A DNA stretch of 64,000 nucleotides from Rhizobium leguminosarum bv. trifolii WSM2297 (GCF_000271845.1 NZ_JH719393.1:1642442-1706441), one strand, 5' to 3'. Counted from the stretch's first letter, positions 32,580-42,396 are shown. Program-made: numbers and translations. The notes: generated by a model from the letters alone, not told the origin.

Positions 32580-33581
32580 CTACGCTCCTCTGTCCTTGTT
32601 GAACTCCTGGAACAGGCCCTGCAGCCTTTCCTGGACGAATTGATCGAATCCCGGTGCGGTCTTGCCGTCGAAAACGAACGTGGCGCCCGATGCTGTCTTC
32701 TTGATCGTCACTGGCAGGCCGCTGACCTGAGTTTTGGAAATCGCCGGCTTTGGCGCCGACGTCCGCTTGGTTGCCAGCACAAGTGCGCGGTGAAACCGCT
32801 CGTCGCTTGAGATTTTGCGCGCGTCGTCCGCGGACAACTCGGCGATGATCCTCTCGATGTCGGCGCCTTCAAGCCGCTCGCCTAGTTCCAGCCACCGCCG
32901 GCGGCCGATATCGGGCGCAGCGCCGATGGCGTTGACGAGATCAAGCGGAACCTGCCGTATGACGATCAGCATTCTCGACAGCGCCGCCTTATCGACGCCG
33001 AGCGACGCCATGATGACATCGCGGCCAAAGCTGCGTTCCTCGAGCCGTGACGCGAAAAGCGCGCGCTCGATATAGGAGAGATTGGTGCGGGCGCTGTTTT
33101 CCTGTCCCTGGCTGACGACCAACTGACCGTCGGTGAGATCGCGGACGACCGCGCGCACCCGGATGCCGATTTCTCTGGCTGCAGCCAGGCGACGATGGCC
33201 GTAAGCCACCTGGTAACGTCCCCTAGTATCGGGGTGCGGGCGCACAAGGATCGGAACCTGCTGTCCATGCTCGCGGATCTGTTCGACAAGCTGTGCGAGC
33301 TCGGCCGCATCGATCGCCAATCGGTCGCAGATGAAGGACGCGTCAATCAGGCCGGGATCGAGGTCGACGATGGTCTGGCCGGCGGCAAGCTGCCGTTCCA
33401 GTTCACTCGCCCGTTCCATTTTTTCGGTAATGTTGCCGAGCGTCTTGGTAATGCCGCCGACAGGTGCGGGACTGCGCTCCTGCGGCACGAATCCCGCGAT
33501 CGGACGATTGTCGCGCGGCGCGACAGTTTCCACCCTGGCCGGACTCGGAGCAGAGATTTCGATGAGGTTCTTGCGCGCCAT
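32580..33581 (-). CDS. repB: Plasmid partitioning protein RepB (ParB family)
   Basis: The 333-residue ParB-type protein has the ParB nuclease-like domain with the arginine-patch motif YGHRRLAAAREIG at about residues 139-151, the central helix-turn-helix (RDVIMASLGVDKAALSRMLI) and a C-terminal dimerisation part (GFDQFVQERLQGLFQEF). It binds parS centromere sites and works with RepA in segregation and in operon repression. It starts 3 bases after the repA stop, so the two are coupled. The 153 bases to repC hold the ctRNA. Confidence 0.97.
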   Translation of the reverse strand: MARKNLIEISAPSPARVETVAPRDNRPIAGFVPQERSPAPVGGITKTLGNITEKMERASELERQLAAGQTIVDLDPGLIDASFICDRLAIDAAELAQLVEQIREHGQQVPILVRPHPDTRGRYQVAYGHRRLAAAREIGIRVRAVVRDLTDGQLVVSQGQENSARTNLSYIERALFASRLEERSFGRDVIMASLGVDKAALSRMLIVIRQVPLDLVNAIGAAPDIGRRRWLELGERLEGADIERIIAELSADDARKISSDERFHRALVLATKRTSAPKPAISKTQVSGLPVTIKKTASGATFVFDGKTAPGFDQFVQERLQGLFQEFNKDRGA

Positions 33582-33584
33582 CGA

Positions 33585-34778
33585 CTATTTCCTTCCCCAG
33601 GTGGAGCGAATATGCGCCTCGATCTCGCTGTTCACCAAGTTGAGGGACTCCAGCGCCCGATCATAGGTTCCGCGGGTGAATTGCGACCGCTCGACCTCGT
33701 AAAGTGTCTGCTTGGTGACGCCGGCATCGGCGACCGCCGTCGACTTCACCATGGCGTTGTGCAGCATTCGATTGCCGAAGATCGCCCGCATGAAGCCGGT
33801 CATCTGGCTCTGCGGCCCGTCGTTCGGCTCGAAACGTGTCACCAGGTAGCGCATCCAATCATAGCTGGTGCGCCCGCCGGCCTTCTCCACGACGGACATC
33901 AGTTCGCTGGTCATCGTCAGGAACTGCGACATCGACATGACGTCCAGCATCTGCGGGTGGACGGTAATCAGGACCGACGTTGCCGCGCAGAGCGCCGACA
34001 TCGTCAGGAACCCCAGCTGCGGCGGGCAGTCGATGACGACGATGTCGTAGAGGCTTTCGATCTCGGTCAGGACCTCGCCGATACGGGCAAAGAACATCGT
34101 CTCTGCCCTCCCCGACGACATCGCCTTCGGCGTCTCGTGCTCGAACTCCATCAGCTCGAGATTTCCGGGAATGAGATGCAAATTGGGCGTGTAGGTGGCG
34201 CGCACGATATCGGCGATGGGGCACGGCTGCTCATAGCGGATCGCGCCGTAGATCGTTTCGCCCTCTCCAACGTCGAATTCCGGCTGATGGCCGAACAAGG
34301 CGGATAAGGAAGCCTGCGGGTCGAGGTCGACGGCAAGCACCCGGTAGCCCCTCAGCGCCATGAACTGGGCCAGATGCGCTGCGGTCGTGGTCTTGCCCGA
34401 GCCGCCTTTGAAATTCATGACGGAGACGATCTGAAGCTTTTCTCCCGGCCTGCGGGCCGGCACATATTTCGGCGTGCCGTTTCGCTCGTCGAGGACCCGG
34501 CGAATCCGATCCATATCCGCTGGGCTATAGAGCCTCCGTCCGTTTGCCAGCGGATCCGGCCCATGGCCATCGGCAGCCACCTGCCGGAGATAACCTTCGC
34601 CGATGCCGATGAAGGCTGCAGCTTCCGCCGGCGAGAATGTCCTGATGGTCTTTTGCGACAGCGGAGGGAAGATTTTTGCCTGATGCTGCTGAAGCTGATA
34701 GGACAACTCCTTCGCATCTGTTGCCAGAAGCGACGGCAGATGCTCTTGGTCGTCCTGAAGAGCAAGACTCGGCTGCAT
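33585..34778 (-). CDS. repA: Plasmid partitioning protein RepA (ParA family ATPase)
   Basis: The 397-residue ParA-type ATPase has a MerR-like N-terminal DNA-binding region (FSPAEAAAFIGIGEGYLRQ, GRRLYSPADMDRIR), the deviant Walker A motif KGGSGKT at residues 124-130, and the Walker B-like segment IVVIDCPPQLG. It drives plasmid segregation with RepB and represses the operon. It is the first gene of repABC. GGGAAA lies upstream of the ATG, and a 41-base inverted repeat element ends 16 bases before it, a plausible operator. Confidence 0.97.
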   Translation of the reverse strand: MQPSLALQDDQEHLPSLLATDAKELSYQLQQHQAKIFPPLSQKTIRTFSPAEAAAFIGIGEGYLRQVAADGHGPDPLANGRRLYSPADMDRIRRVLDERNGTPKYVPARRPGEKLQIVSVMNFKGGSGKTTTAAHLAQFMALRGYRVLAVDLDPQASLSALFGHQPEFDVGEGETIYGAIRYEQPCPIADIVRATYTPNLHLIPGNLELMEFEHETPKAMSSGRAETMFFARIGEVLTEIESLYDIVVIDCPPQLGFLTMSALCAATSVLITVHPQMLDVMSMSQFLTMTSELMSVVEKAGGRTSYDWMRYLVTRFEPNDGPQSQMTGFMRAIFGNRMLHNAMVKSTAVADAGVTKQTLYEVERSQFTRGTYDRALESLNLVNSEIEAHIRSTWGRK

Positions 34779-34794
34779 GATCTGTTTCCCAAAT

Positions 34795-34835
34795 AACTGC
34801 GCAATTTTGAACGAAAGCGCTTCAGTTGCGCAGTT
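34795..34835. promoter_or_regulatory. Inverted repeat upstream of repA, candidate operator
   Basis: AACTGCGCAA (34795-34804) and TTGCGCAGTT (34826-34835) are perfect 10-bp inverted arms separated by 21 bases that include AAGCGCTT. In repABC operons, RepA/RepB bind inverted repeats between the promoter and the repA start. The parS consensus GTTNNCNGCNGNNAAC was not matched here. The 274-base gap 34779-35052 holds nothing else recognisable. Confidence 0.6.
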
Positions 34836-35052
34836 CCCATATGCCGCGATTCGTGACCGATTTACAAATGCTTAACCAAAGATGGGTCGAGGCGTGTGAG
34901 ACGAGCGCGCAAATCTGGCAGTTTCCGGGACCAGTCGGCGGGTCATTCGCACCTTCCCAAGGTGCTCGTGAGCAAGGGCGACGCTCTCGTTATGCACATG
35001 ACTTTATTGAATTTTTTGTGACGCCGCCGGCGGGACCAAAGGCTCTGTCTAC

Positions 35053-36363
35053 CTATTGTCCGTCCTCTTTCAGATAGTTGCTTCCGTTGATCACCAGGAG
35101 CCCGTCGGAGCCTTTGTCCGGTTCGAATATGCTCATGCTTTCCGTCTTACCGCTCGCATCGGTCAGGTCGAGACGATAACCAGAAAGCGTATAGCGTCCG
35201 CTGGCGCCCGGCCGGTTGCCCGATGTGGTGACGCCCGATCGTGATCCGCCGATTTCGTTCGTCATCGCGGCGCCGGACCAGCCTGTGCGTTCGAACGTGC
35301 CGTTTCGATGAAGTGTCAGCGTATGGCTGGAAGCGACCGATCCCGATGAGGTCGCGCTCATGCCGCTCGAGGCAGAGGTGGAAACCCATTCGCCGTCGAG
35401 CGTCGCGCCATCCTCAAACGGCGGCACCGCATGATGGTCATCCTCGTCAATAACCAAGTCGTCGCCCCTTTTCGAAAATGGCTTCGTCTCGGTCTCCATC
35501 GTGCCATAGGCAGAGGTGACGCTGCGCATTTCGATCGACCCAGCCGACGAGAAGAAGCCGCCGCCGGTGAGCTTGTAAAGGCCGCAGTCGGTCGGGTTTT
35601 CCCTGCAGTGCTCGGCAATGCTCCGGCCGCCCTTCGGCAGTTCCGTGCTGAACAGGCCCTTCGGATCGAACATGGTGATCTCGCTATCGGAATAGAAATC
35701 CACGCCGCCGAAGACGTTCGGGCGGACACCCGTATCGAGATGGGTGAAGACGCCGTCGAGCCCGCCGTCGCCGCCTGCCGGCACGAGATCGAAATCCTTG
35801 TCGGAAGGATCAAGCTTGACCGAACGCACGAGCGCCTCGAAATCGGTTTCGGCACTTTGGCTTCTGTCGCCGTCGAGGTTCAAGAGCACAAGCTGCAGAT
35901 AGGCTTGCCGCCTGTTGCCGGCGATGCCGACGACGATCTGATTGATGCTGACATTCTTCTGGTGGACGCAGCAGCGTTCCTCCACGCGGATGTCGTGACC
36001 ATTTATCGTGATCCCGGAATGTTTGATCAGAATATCTTCCTTGGCCATGTCGGGCAGCGTCGCGACGAAAGTCTTCATGCCGGCCGGAAGGGAGTTGCGC
36101 GCAGCCGAAAGCGGCTTGGTGATCTGGATCAGGGCGCTCCCGCGCTTGTCGTCCTCGGTTTCCGGAAAATCCTTCTGCAGCATGAAGAGATTGCCGTTGC
36201 CGGCTTTCCGCCAGCCGGAAGCGGGATCAGGCAAGCTCACCGTCAGGCCGCCAATATCGGCGGGCGCTGCCAATGCCCGGGGGGAGGAGAGAAGGCAGAA
36301 AAGAACGACCAAAGCCAAGGCTGATTTAACCTGGCAAAGCCGATCGATATATGCGCTGCCCAT
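35053..36363 (-). CDS. Exported protein of unknown function, 436 residues
   Basis: A Sec signal peptide (SALALVVLFCLLSSPRALA) is followed by a first region with ADIGGLTVSLPDPASGWRKA and a paired-cysteine motif EERCCVHQ, then a long second region with SVTSAYGTMETETKPFSKRG and, near the end, a lipocalin- or META-like beta module (LTLHRNGTFERTGWSGAAM, GRYTLSGYRLDLTDASGK, DGLLVINGSNYLKED). The C-terminal repeats suggest a beta-barrel ligand domain. I do not know its function. It is the first gene on the repA side and is read in the same direction as repABC, so it lies upstream of the operon. Confidence 0.7.
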   Translation of the reverse strand: MGSAYIDRLCQVKSALALVVLFCLLSSPRALAAPADIGGLTVSLPDPASGWRKAGNGNLFMLQKDFPETEDDKRGSALIQITKPLSAARNSLPAGMKTFVATLPDMAKEDILIKHSGITINGHDIRVEERCCVHQKNVSINQIVVGIAGNRRQAYLQLVLLNLDGDRSQSAETDFEALVRSVKLDPSDKDFDLVPAGGDGGLDGVFTHLDTGVRPNVFGGVDFYSDSEITMFDPKGLFSTELPKGGRSIAEHCRENPTDCGLYKLTGGGFFSSAGSIEMRSVTSAYGTMETETKPFSKRGDDLVIDEDDHHAVPPFEDGATLDGEWVSTSASSGMSATSSGSVASSHTLTLHRNGTFERTGWSGAAMTNEIGGSRSGVTTSGNRPGASGRYTLSGYRLDLTDASGKTESMSIFEPDKGSDGLLVINGSNYLKEDGQ

Positions 36364-36581
36364 ACGCCCATCCCCTCTAGTTTCGACGACCGCCGACGGG
36401 ATTTGGAGCCGCGCTCCACCATTTCAACCCTGAGCTTTCATGAAGATTTCTTGAACCTTCGTCACAGCTGATATCAGGGAGCGGGTGCCATCATTCATGA
36501 GGCAAGAGGTGGTGACAGCGGCCGACATCCCGCGTCAGCCGCGCAACTGTCTGACGGAGACTGACGTTGGTAGCAATGGAA

Positions 36582-37511
36582 TTACCGTTCGCCTAGAAGT
36601 CGCGACAGCATCTTGGCGTTGTTGATGGCGTGAGCGTCTCTGTCATTGTTGAAGTAGGTCCAGACCGTTTTCGCTCCGCTGCTCTTTATCCGCTCGGCCC
36701 AGACCGTCAGCTCGGCTTCGCTGTAATCGTGACGGTACCATCGCGTGGTGCCATGGAAACGAATGTAAATATCGTCAGCGGTCTTCACCAACTCGTCTGG
36801 AAGACGCGGCCCGCTACATGAGCAGAAGATCGCGCCGGCAGCCTCGAACTGCTTGAACACCTCGTCGTTCCACCAAGTTTTGTGGCGGAATTCGACAACG
36901 TTCCGGCGCTGCGGATCGAGCTGGCGAAGGATGAGCTGCAGAGTGTCGGGCGAATAGCGGATACTCGGCGGCAGCTGGAAAAGGAAACACCCCATCCGCT
37001 TGTCGAGCATATCCGCGATATAACCGAAATCTCTGATCAGATCGTCGGTCTCTTCGAAACGCCTGATATGCGTGATTAACTCGCACACCTTGATCGTATA
37101 GACGAAATCGCCAGTCACCTGGCGAAGCCAGGTTTTCACCGTGGCAACTGTTGGCCATGAATAGAACGGCGCGTTCAGCTCGACCGTCTCGAACTCTCGC
37201 TCGTAAAACGAAAACCATTGCTTTCGAGGAAGATCGGCGGGGTAGAAGGAACCCTGCCAATGCCAGTAATACCAGCCCGAGCAACCGATGTGGACCCTCC
37301 CCTCGGCATGGCCGTCAGAGATCGCTACCCTTCGTTCCCCGGCGTCGACCCTGGCTTCGTGCATCTTGGCGGCACGCTCGACGTTGGCCTCGCGCTGCTT
37401 CTGCCGCCGCTCCGCCCGCCGCGCCTTCCGTTTCTCCCGATCATCTATCGACACTTCCGGCACGTCGCGGTCTCCGATCTCGCAGGCAGGCTTCAAACCA
37501 CCGATGAACAT
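36582..37511 (-). CDS. DUF72 (YecE-like) family protein
   Basis: The 309-residue protein has a charged N-terminal extension of about 70 residues (REKRKARRAERRQKQREANV) and then the DUF72 TIM-barrel domain: HIGCSGWYYWHWQGSFYP, FYEREFETVELNAPFYSWP, VEFRHKTWWNDE, YIRFHGTTRWYRHDYSEAEL and TWTYFNNDRDAHAINNA-like end (VWTYFNNDRDAHAINNAKML). The family's biochemical role is not established. The N-terminal basic/acidic extension is longer than in the E. coli YecE type. It is monocistronic; the 218 bases downstream show no gene. Confidence 0.9.
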   Translation of the reverse strand: MFIGGLKPACEIGDRDVPEVSIDDREKRKARRAERRQKQREANVERAAKMHEARVDAGERRVAISDGHAEGRVHIGCSGWYYWHWQGSFYPADLPRKQWFSFYEREFETVELNAPFYSWPTVATVKTWLRQVTGDFVYTIKVCELITHIRRFEETDDLIRDFGYIADMLDKRMGCFLFQLPPSIRYSPDTLQLILRQLDPQRRNVVEFRHKTWWNDEVFKQFEAAGAIFCSCSGPRLPDELVKTADDIYIRFHGTTRWYRHDYSEAELTVWAERIKSSGAKTVWTYFNNDRDAHAINNAKMLSRLLGER

Positions 37512-37666
37512 CGGGCGTGCCGGCTGCAGCGTGAATCGGGGATAGAACTTCGATATAAATCATGTGTTCCGCAAAGACCTCGTCCGATGCCCAAACCGGC
37601 AATGCGAGAAGGCTGAGAAAAGCCGATTGAGGAGCGAAACGGCCGACAAATGCCGATCGACACGAT

Positions 37667-38419
37667 CTAATCCGCCATCGATTGATATAGCCATTCGGAG
37701 AGCTTCTCGGACGCTATCCGCGCGCCAGCGCCCGGAAGCAGTGCGTCGCCGGTCAATTCGACCCCGAAATACGACGTGGACGGATCCGTTATCACCTGCC
37801 GCTGGTCTTCGTTTGCAGCGAGATAGATCCGTGCGACCTCGTCGACACCGAACTGTTCCGGGCCGCCGATTTCGACGACACCGCCCAAAGGCGTTGCGAC
37901 GGTCAATTCGGCCAGGAAGGCGGCGACGTCCCCGGCTGAGACCGGCCTCATCAAGGCCGGCGGCAGTCGAAAGACATCGTCTTGCGCGCCGATATCGATC
38001 AATCCGCTGATGAACTCGTAAAACTGCGTAGAGCGGAGGATCGTATAGGGGCGATTTGACGCGCGGATAAGATTCTCCTGCACCATTTTCGCGCGAAAAT
38101 AGTCGCTTTCCACCAGCAGCGGCGTGCCGACGACGGAGAGGGCGAGATAATGCCCGACGCCGGCTTCAGCGGCGGTGGCAAGCAAATTCTTCGTCGAAGC
38201 CTTGAAAAAATCCAATGCAGCGCTGTCACCAAATGATGCGGCGTTGGTCACATCAACGATGATATCGGTTTCCGCCACGGCCGCGTCGAGGCCCTTGCCG
38301 GTAGCGGTGTCGACGCCAACCGACAAGGAGGCGGCCGTGACCTCGTGGCCTGACCGGCGCAGGCGCTCCGAGAGTTGCGTCCCGATGAGACCGCTTGCTC
38401 CCACCACCGTAATTTTCAT
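37667..38419 (-). CDS. NmrA-like NAD(P)-binding protein (atypical SDR)
   Basis: The 250-residue protein begins MKITVVGASGLIGTQLSERL, a Rossmann NAD(P) loop (GASGLIG at 7-13). The middle has VDVTNAASFGDSAALDFFKA, typical of atypical SDR/NmrA-type proteins used as redox sensors or reductases, and HYLALSVVGTPLL where classical SDRs have the active site. I start at ATG 38419, with AAGG 9 bases upstream; two earlier in-frame ATGs lack sites. It stands alone, between the DUF72 gene and the sensor kinase, with the opposite direction to the latter. Confidence 0.88.
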   Translation of the reverse strand: MKITVVGASGLIGTQLSERLRRSGHEVTAASLSVGVDTATGKGLDAAVAETDIIVDVTNAASFGDSAALDFFKASTKNLLATAAEAGVGHYLALSVVGTPLLVESDYFRAKMVQENLIRASNRPYTILRSTQFYEFISGLIDIGAQDDVFRLPPALMRPVSAGDVAAFLAELTVATPLGGVVEIGGPEQFGVDEVARIYLAANEDQRQVITDPSTSYFGVELTGDALLPGAGARIASEKLSEWLYQSMAD

Positions 38420-38760
38420 GTCAGCCATCCTTGCAATCTTTTGGGTCGACATTGACCGGAAAGCCAAAACCCTTCCATCATGCGTGAGGGTGAACATCTT
38501 AGCCGTAGGTATAGCCGAACAGACCCAAGGTTTAGAATAATCGACCGGGAACCGAACCGGCCCTCACTCCTCGTTCGCGCTGAATATCCGGCGTCGACGC
38601 AACACTACCTCTCCGCGCAATGTATGGATTTCCATGAGTTGCGGCTGTGAGGTGACGGGATTACGGTTCGAGCATGAGCTCGCCGGCCCCGACATCAAGA
38701 ACAAGTGCTGCACCGAATGCTGACGATCCCCGCGTTTTGCCTGCCCGACAGGAGTGGTTG
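38420..38760. other. 341-base gap before the sensor kinase gene
   Basis: It contains divergent promoters by position, but no clear -35/-10 pair. AGGAG at 38750-38754 is the ribosome binding site I used to place the kinase start. An in-frame ATG at 38674 would lengthen the kinase by 29 polar residues but has no ribosome binding site. No other gene seen. Confidence 0.45.
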
Positions 38761-41700
38761 ATGATGAGCGTTTGGTCGCACCGCCCCCGCGCCCTGTATC
38801 TGGGGCTCTTCATCGCCGCCTATGTGCTCGGCTGCGGCTTCGCCCAGTCGCTGGCAATCGTGCCGGGAACGGGCATTTCCATCTGGCCTCCGGGCGGACT
38901 TTTCATCGCCACGCTCATCCTCGCCCCCAGGCGCAGCTGGCTATGGTGGATATTGGGAGGCTGCCTGGCAGAGCTGCTCAGCAATGCCATCTGGTTCCAC
39001 AGTCCGCTGCCTGCGGCCTTTCTGATCTATGTCGGCAATGCTCTTGAAGCGGTCGTCGCGGCATGGCTGGTCAATCGGGTCTTGAAGCGGCCGGCACAGC
39101 TGGAAACCTTGCAGGAAGTTCTTGCATTCGTCGTCCTGGGGGCCGGAGTTGCGCCCATCGTCAGCGCGACGGTGGGAAGTGCAACGCTCGCGTGGTTTGG
39201 AATACAATCGCAATCCTTCGTGACGGCCTGGCCCCTTTGGTGGATCGGTGATGCAACCGGCGTCCTGATCGTCGCGCCGCTGGCGCTCGCCGTCTTCCAC
39301 AACTGGCGCGGCAAGACCCGGCTTTCGGTGGCACAATGGCTGGAAGCTGGCGTCCTTGGACTGATTTTCCTCGGTGTCGCGGCTCTTTCGCTGAGTGGCT
39401 ACCTTCCCTTCGCCTACATCATCATGCCGCCTCTTCTCTGGGCCGCGGTCCGCTTCGAGTTCAAGGGCGCGGCCATATCGCTCGTTCTCCTTGCTCTGAT
39501 CACCGCCGTCTTCACGGCAACCGGGACCAGCGAATTTGTCGGCGATCACGAATCCCAGAAACACAAGCAGATCATGCTGCAGCTTTTTCTGGCCATCTCG
39601 GCATTTTCGGCGTTGATCGTCGCCGCCATATCCAGGCAACACCAGCTGGCCGTCAGCACATTGCGGCAAAGCGTGGAGACATTGCGCGAGCGGGAGCAGG
39701 AGCTCTCGCAGCTCGTCGACTTGGTGCCGAGCCACGTCTGGCGCCTGACACCTGAGGGCGAACCGACCTTCTTCAACAGACGGATGGTCGATTTTCTCGG
39801 TCTCGATGTCGCGGATTCGGACAGGCCAGGCATGAGCCGGCTGCAATCAGTCGTCGAGGCCATCATTCATCCCGATGATGCGATGGGCTTCGGGGAAGCG
39901 CTCAACCATTGCCTCGCCACCGGCGAGAACTTCGCCATGCGGTATCGGCTGCGCCGCGCCGACGGCGCCTATCACTGGATGTCGAGCCGCGCCGAGCCGA
40001 TGCGGGATCAGACGGGAAACATCGTCCAGTGGTACGGTCTTTGCCACGACATCGACGATCAGGTCCGTGCCGAAGAGGCGGTGCGCCTAAGCGAGCGAGC
40101 GCTGCAGCAGATGATCGACGCGGTCCCGGTTCGCGTCTGGAGCGTCGAGCCGACGAGCGGGTCGGTTTATTTCAACAAGCGCTATCAGGACCATTTCCGG
40201 GCCGTCATCGCCAATTTCGACGCGCTCGGCGAGCCGCGCATCGAAGAGCTGCTGCAGCAGCTGATCCATCCAGAAGACGCGCCTGACGTTCAGCGCACGC
40301 TGCAGAATTGTTTCGAAAGCGGCGGCGGCAGCGCGATGCGATTTCGCTGGCGCGAAAAGGACGGCGCCTACCGCTGGGCGGAATGCCGGGTGGAACCTCG
40401 GCGCGATGACGCCGGAACGGTCGTGCAATGGTACGGCGTTTCTCTCGACATCGACGAAGAGGTGCGCGCCTTGGAGGCATTGCGGGATCGCGAGCGCGAA
40501 CTCTCTCAGCTCGTCGACATGGTCCCGGCGCAGATTAGACGCCTGACGCCGCAAGGCGAGCCGGTCTTCTTCAACAAGCGCCTGATTGATTTTTTCGGTC
40601 TCGACGTAGGGGATATGGACAAGCCGGGCATGAGCCGCCTCTCGTCGGTTATTCACACCCTCGTTCACCCCGACGATTCATCGAGACTCCTTGAGACGGT
40701 TCACCGTTCCCTCGTCAGCGGCGATCCCTTCTCGATAAAATACCGTATGCGCCGTGTCGATGGAGCCTACCGCTGGGTCGACGGCCGCGCCGAGCCGCTG
40801 CGGGATCAAAATGGCGCGATCGTCCAATGGTACGTGATATCGGTCGACATCGACGATGAGATGCGCGTGCAGGAAGCGCTGCGCGACCGGGAGCGGGAGC
40901 TTTCGCAACTCGTGAACATGGTTCCGAGCCTGCTCTGGCGGCTTGATCCGGAAGGCGCTCCGACCTTCTTCAACCAGCGTCTGATCGATTTTCTGGGTCT
41001 CAACATCGCTCATATGGAAAAGCCGGGCATGAGCCGACTGGCGGCGCTCATCGAAGCTGCCGTCCATCCAGACGATGCGGGGAGCCTTGCAGAAGCGCTC
41101 AACCATTCCTTCGCCACCGGCGAGCGCTTTTCAAAGCAGTATCGCCTGCGGCGCGCTGATGGCGTCTACCGCTGGGTCAAAGGCAGCGCCGAGCCGCTCA
41201 GGGACGAGAGCGGGCAAATCATCCAGTGGTACGGCCTCACCCATGACATCGACGACCAATTGCGTATTGAGGAGGAGTTGCGCGAGAGAGAACGCTCACT
41301 TTGGCAGATCGTCGAAACGCTGCCGGCAATGATCGATTGCGCGGCGCCCGATGGAGAACCGGTATACCGCAACCCTCAGCTCCGCGATTTCCTCGGATAT
41401 AAGCTCGAAGAGCTTGATGGAACGGGGAAAACCCGGCTGGACGGCACACTCGATGCCGGCGTCCATCCCGACGACGTGGCGAGTGTCAAAGAGGATTATG
41501 CCCATTCGTTGCACACCGGCGAACCCTATGCGCGACGGCACCGTCTGCGCCGGTTCGATGGAGAATATCGTTGGGTCGAAACGCGCGCCGCGCCGATGCG
41601 CAATGCAGACGGCGTGATCGTCCAGTGGAATGTCATCTGCCTTGATATCGACGGAGAGGTTCGGGCGGAGGAAGATCTGCGTCAGGCACGGGAAGGCCTT

Positions 41701-42396
41701 GCGCGGGCGAGCCAGGTGGCGAGCCTCGCCGAACTCTCGGCCTCCATAGCCCATGAGGTGAATCAGCCGCTCGCAGCCGTCGTCGCCAACTCGCATGCTT
41801 GCCAGCGCTGGCTCATGGCCGAGCCCCCGAACATGGAGCGGGCGCAGAGGACGGTCGAACGCATTGTCCGCGACGCCAACTCGGCCGCAGACGTCGTCAG
41901 CCGCATCCGCGCCCTGTTCAAACAATCCGCAGACAGGCGGGCTTACACGACGCTCTCAAGCGTCATCGATGAAGCGCGCAACCTCATGGCCGACGAAGCG
42001 GCGCGGCGGCGCGCCAGGATGGATGTGGAGGTCGATGGAAACCTCCCGTTCATCGCCATCGATCGCATCCAGATCCAGCAGGTTCTGATCAATCTCGTCC
42101 GCAACGGGATCGAGGCGATGGACGCCGTCGCCGGTGACAGGGTGATCGGGATGCGCGTGCGCCATATGGGCAATGCGGTTCAGACCGAAATCAGCGATCG
42201 CGGCGGAGGTATCGAATTTCCCGAGAAGATGTTCGAGCCGTTCTTCACGACCAAGGAAAACGGCATGGGCATGGGTCTGGCGATCTGCCGCTCGATCGTC
42301 GAGCTGCACGGCGGACGTTTATGGGCAGAGAAGAACAATCCGCACGGAGCGACGTTGATCTTCACATTGCCCATTGAAACAAAGGCGGCGTCATGA
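38761..42396 (+). CDS. Large membrane sensor histidine kinase: MASE1, five PAS domains, HisKA, HATPase
   Basis: The 1211-residue protein starts with a MASE1 membrane sensor (about residues 10-285, eight or so hydrophobic helices, with GTGISIWPPGGLFIATLIL). Five PAS/PAC units of about 127 residues each follow (roughly 313-440, 445-575, 580-705, 706-835, 840-965), each ending near IVQWYG..DID. HisKA has the phospho-acceptor H998 in SIAHEVNQPLAAV, of the FixL/hybrid-type class, and the ATPase domain has NLVRNGIEAMD and EKMFEPFFTTKENGMGMGLAI. Units 1, 3 and 4 are so alike that they look like recent duplications. It overlaps a FixJ-type regulator gene by 4 bases. Signal unknown. Confidence 0.93.
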   Translation: MMSVWSHRPRALYLGLFIAAYVLGCGFAQSLAIVPGTGISIWPPGGLFIATLILAPRRSWLWWILGGCLAELLSNAIWFHSPLPAAFLIYVGNALEAVVAAWLVNRVLKRPAQLETLQEVLAFVVLGAGVAPIVSATVGSATLAWFGIQSQSFVTAWPLWWIGDATGVLIVAPLALAVFHNWRGKTRLSVAQWLEAGVLGLIFLGVAALSLSGYLPFAYIIMPPLLWAAVRFEFKGAAISLVLLALITAVFTATGTSEFVGDHESQKHKQIMLQLFLAISAFSALIVAAISRQHQLAVSTLRQSVETLREREQELSQLVDLVPSHVWRLTPEGEPTFFNRRMVDFLGLDVADSDRPGMSRLQSVVEAIIHPDDAMGFGEALNHCLATGENFAMRYRLRRADGAYHWMSSRAEPMRDQTGNIVQWYGLCHDIDDQVRAEEAVRLSERALQQMIDAVPVRVWSVEPTSGSVYFNKRYQDHFRAVIANFDALGEPRIEELLQQLIHPEDAPDVQRTLQNCFESGGGSAMRFRWREKDGAYRWAECRVEPRRDDAGTVVQWYGVSLDIDEEVRALEALRDRERELSQLVDMVPAQIRRLTPQGEPVFFNKRLIDFFGLDVGDMDKPGMSRLSSVIHTLVHPDDSSRLLETVHRSLVSGDPFSIKYRMRRVDGAYRWVDGRAEPLRDQNGAIVQWYVISVDIDDEMRVQEALRDRERELSQLVNMVPSLLWRLDPEGAPTFFNQRLIDFLGLNIAHMEKPGMSRLAALIEAAVHPDDAGSLAEALNHSFATGERFSKQYRLRRADGVYRWVKGSAEPLRDESGQIIQWYGLTHDIDDQLRIEEELRERERSLWQIVETLPAMIDCAAPDGEPVYRNPQLRDFLGYKLEELDGTGKTRLDGTLDAGVHPDDVASVKEDYAHSLHTGEPYARRHRLRRFDGEYRWVETRAAPMRNADGVIVQWNVICLDIDGEVRAEEDLRQAREGLARASQVASLAELSASIAHEVNQPLAAVVANSHACQRWLMAEPPNMERAQRTVERIVRDANSAADVVSRIRALFKQSADRRAYTTLSSVIDEARNLMADEAARRRARMDVEVDGNLPFIAIDRIQIQQVLINLVRNGIEAMDAVAGDRVIGMRVRHMGNAVQTEISDRGGGIEFPEKMFEPFFTTKENGMGMGLAICRSIVELHGGRLWAEKNNPHGATLIFTLPIETKAAS

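Noticed and set aside
34779..35052. A parS centromere between repA and the exported-protein gene
   Set aside because: I looked for GTTNNCNGCNGNNAAC and found no match; only the operator-like inverted repeat is supported.
38674..38760. An earlier start (ATG 38674) for the sensor kinase
   Set aside because: No ribosome binding site precedes it, the added 29 residues are polar and unlike MASE1 starts, and ATG 38761 has AGGAG at the right distance.
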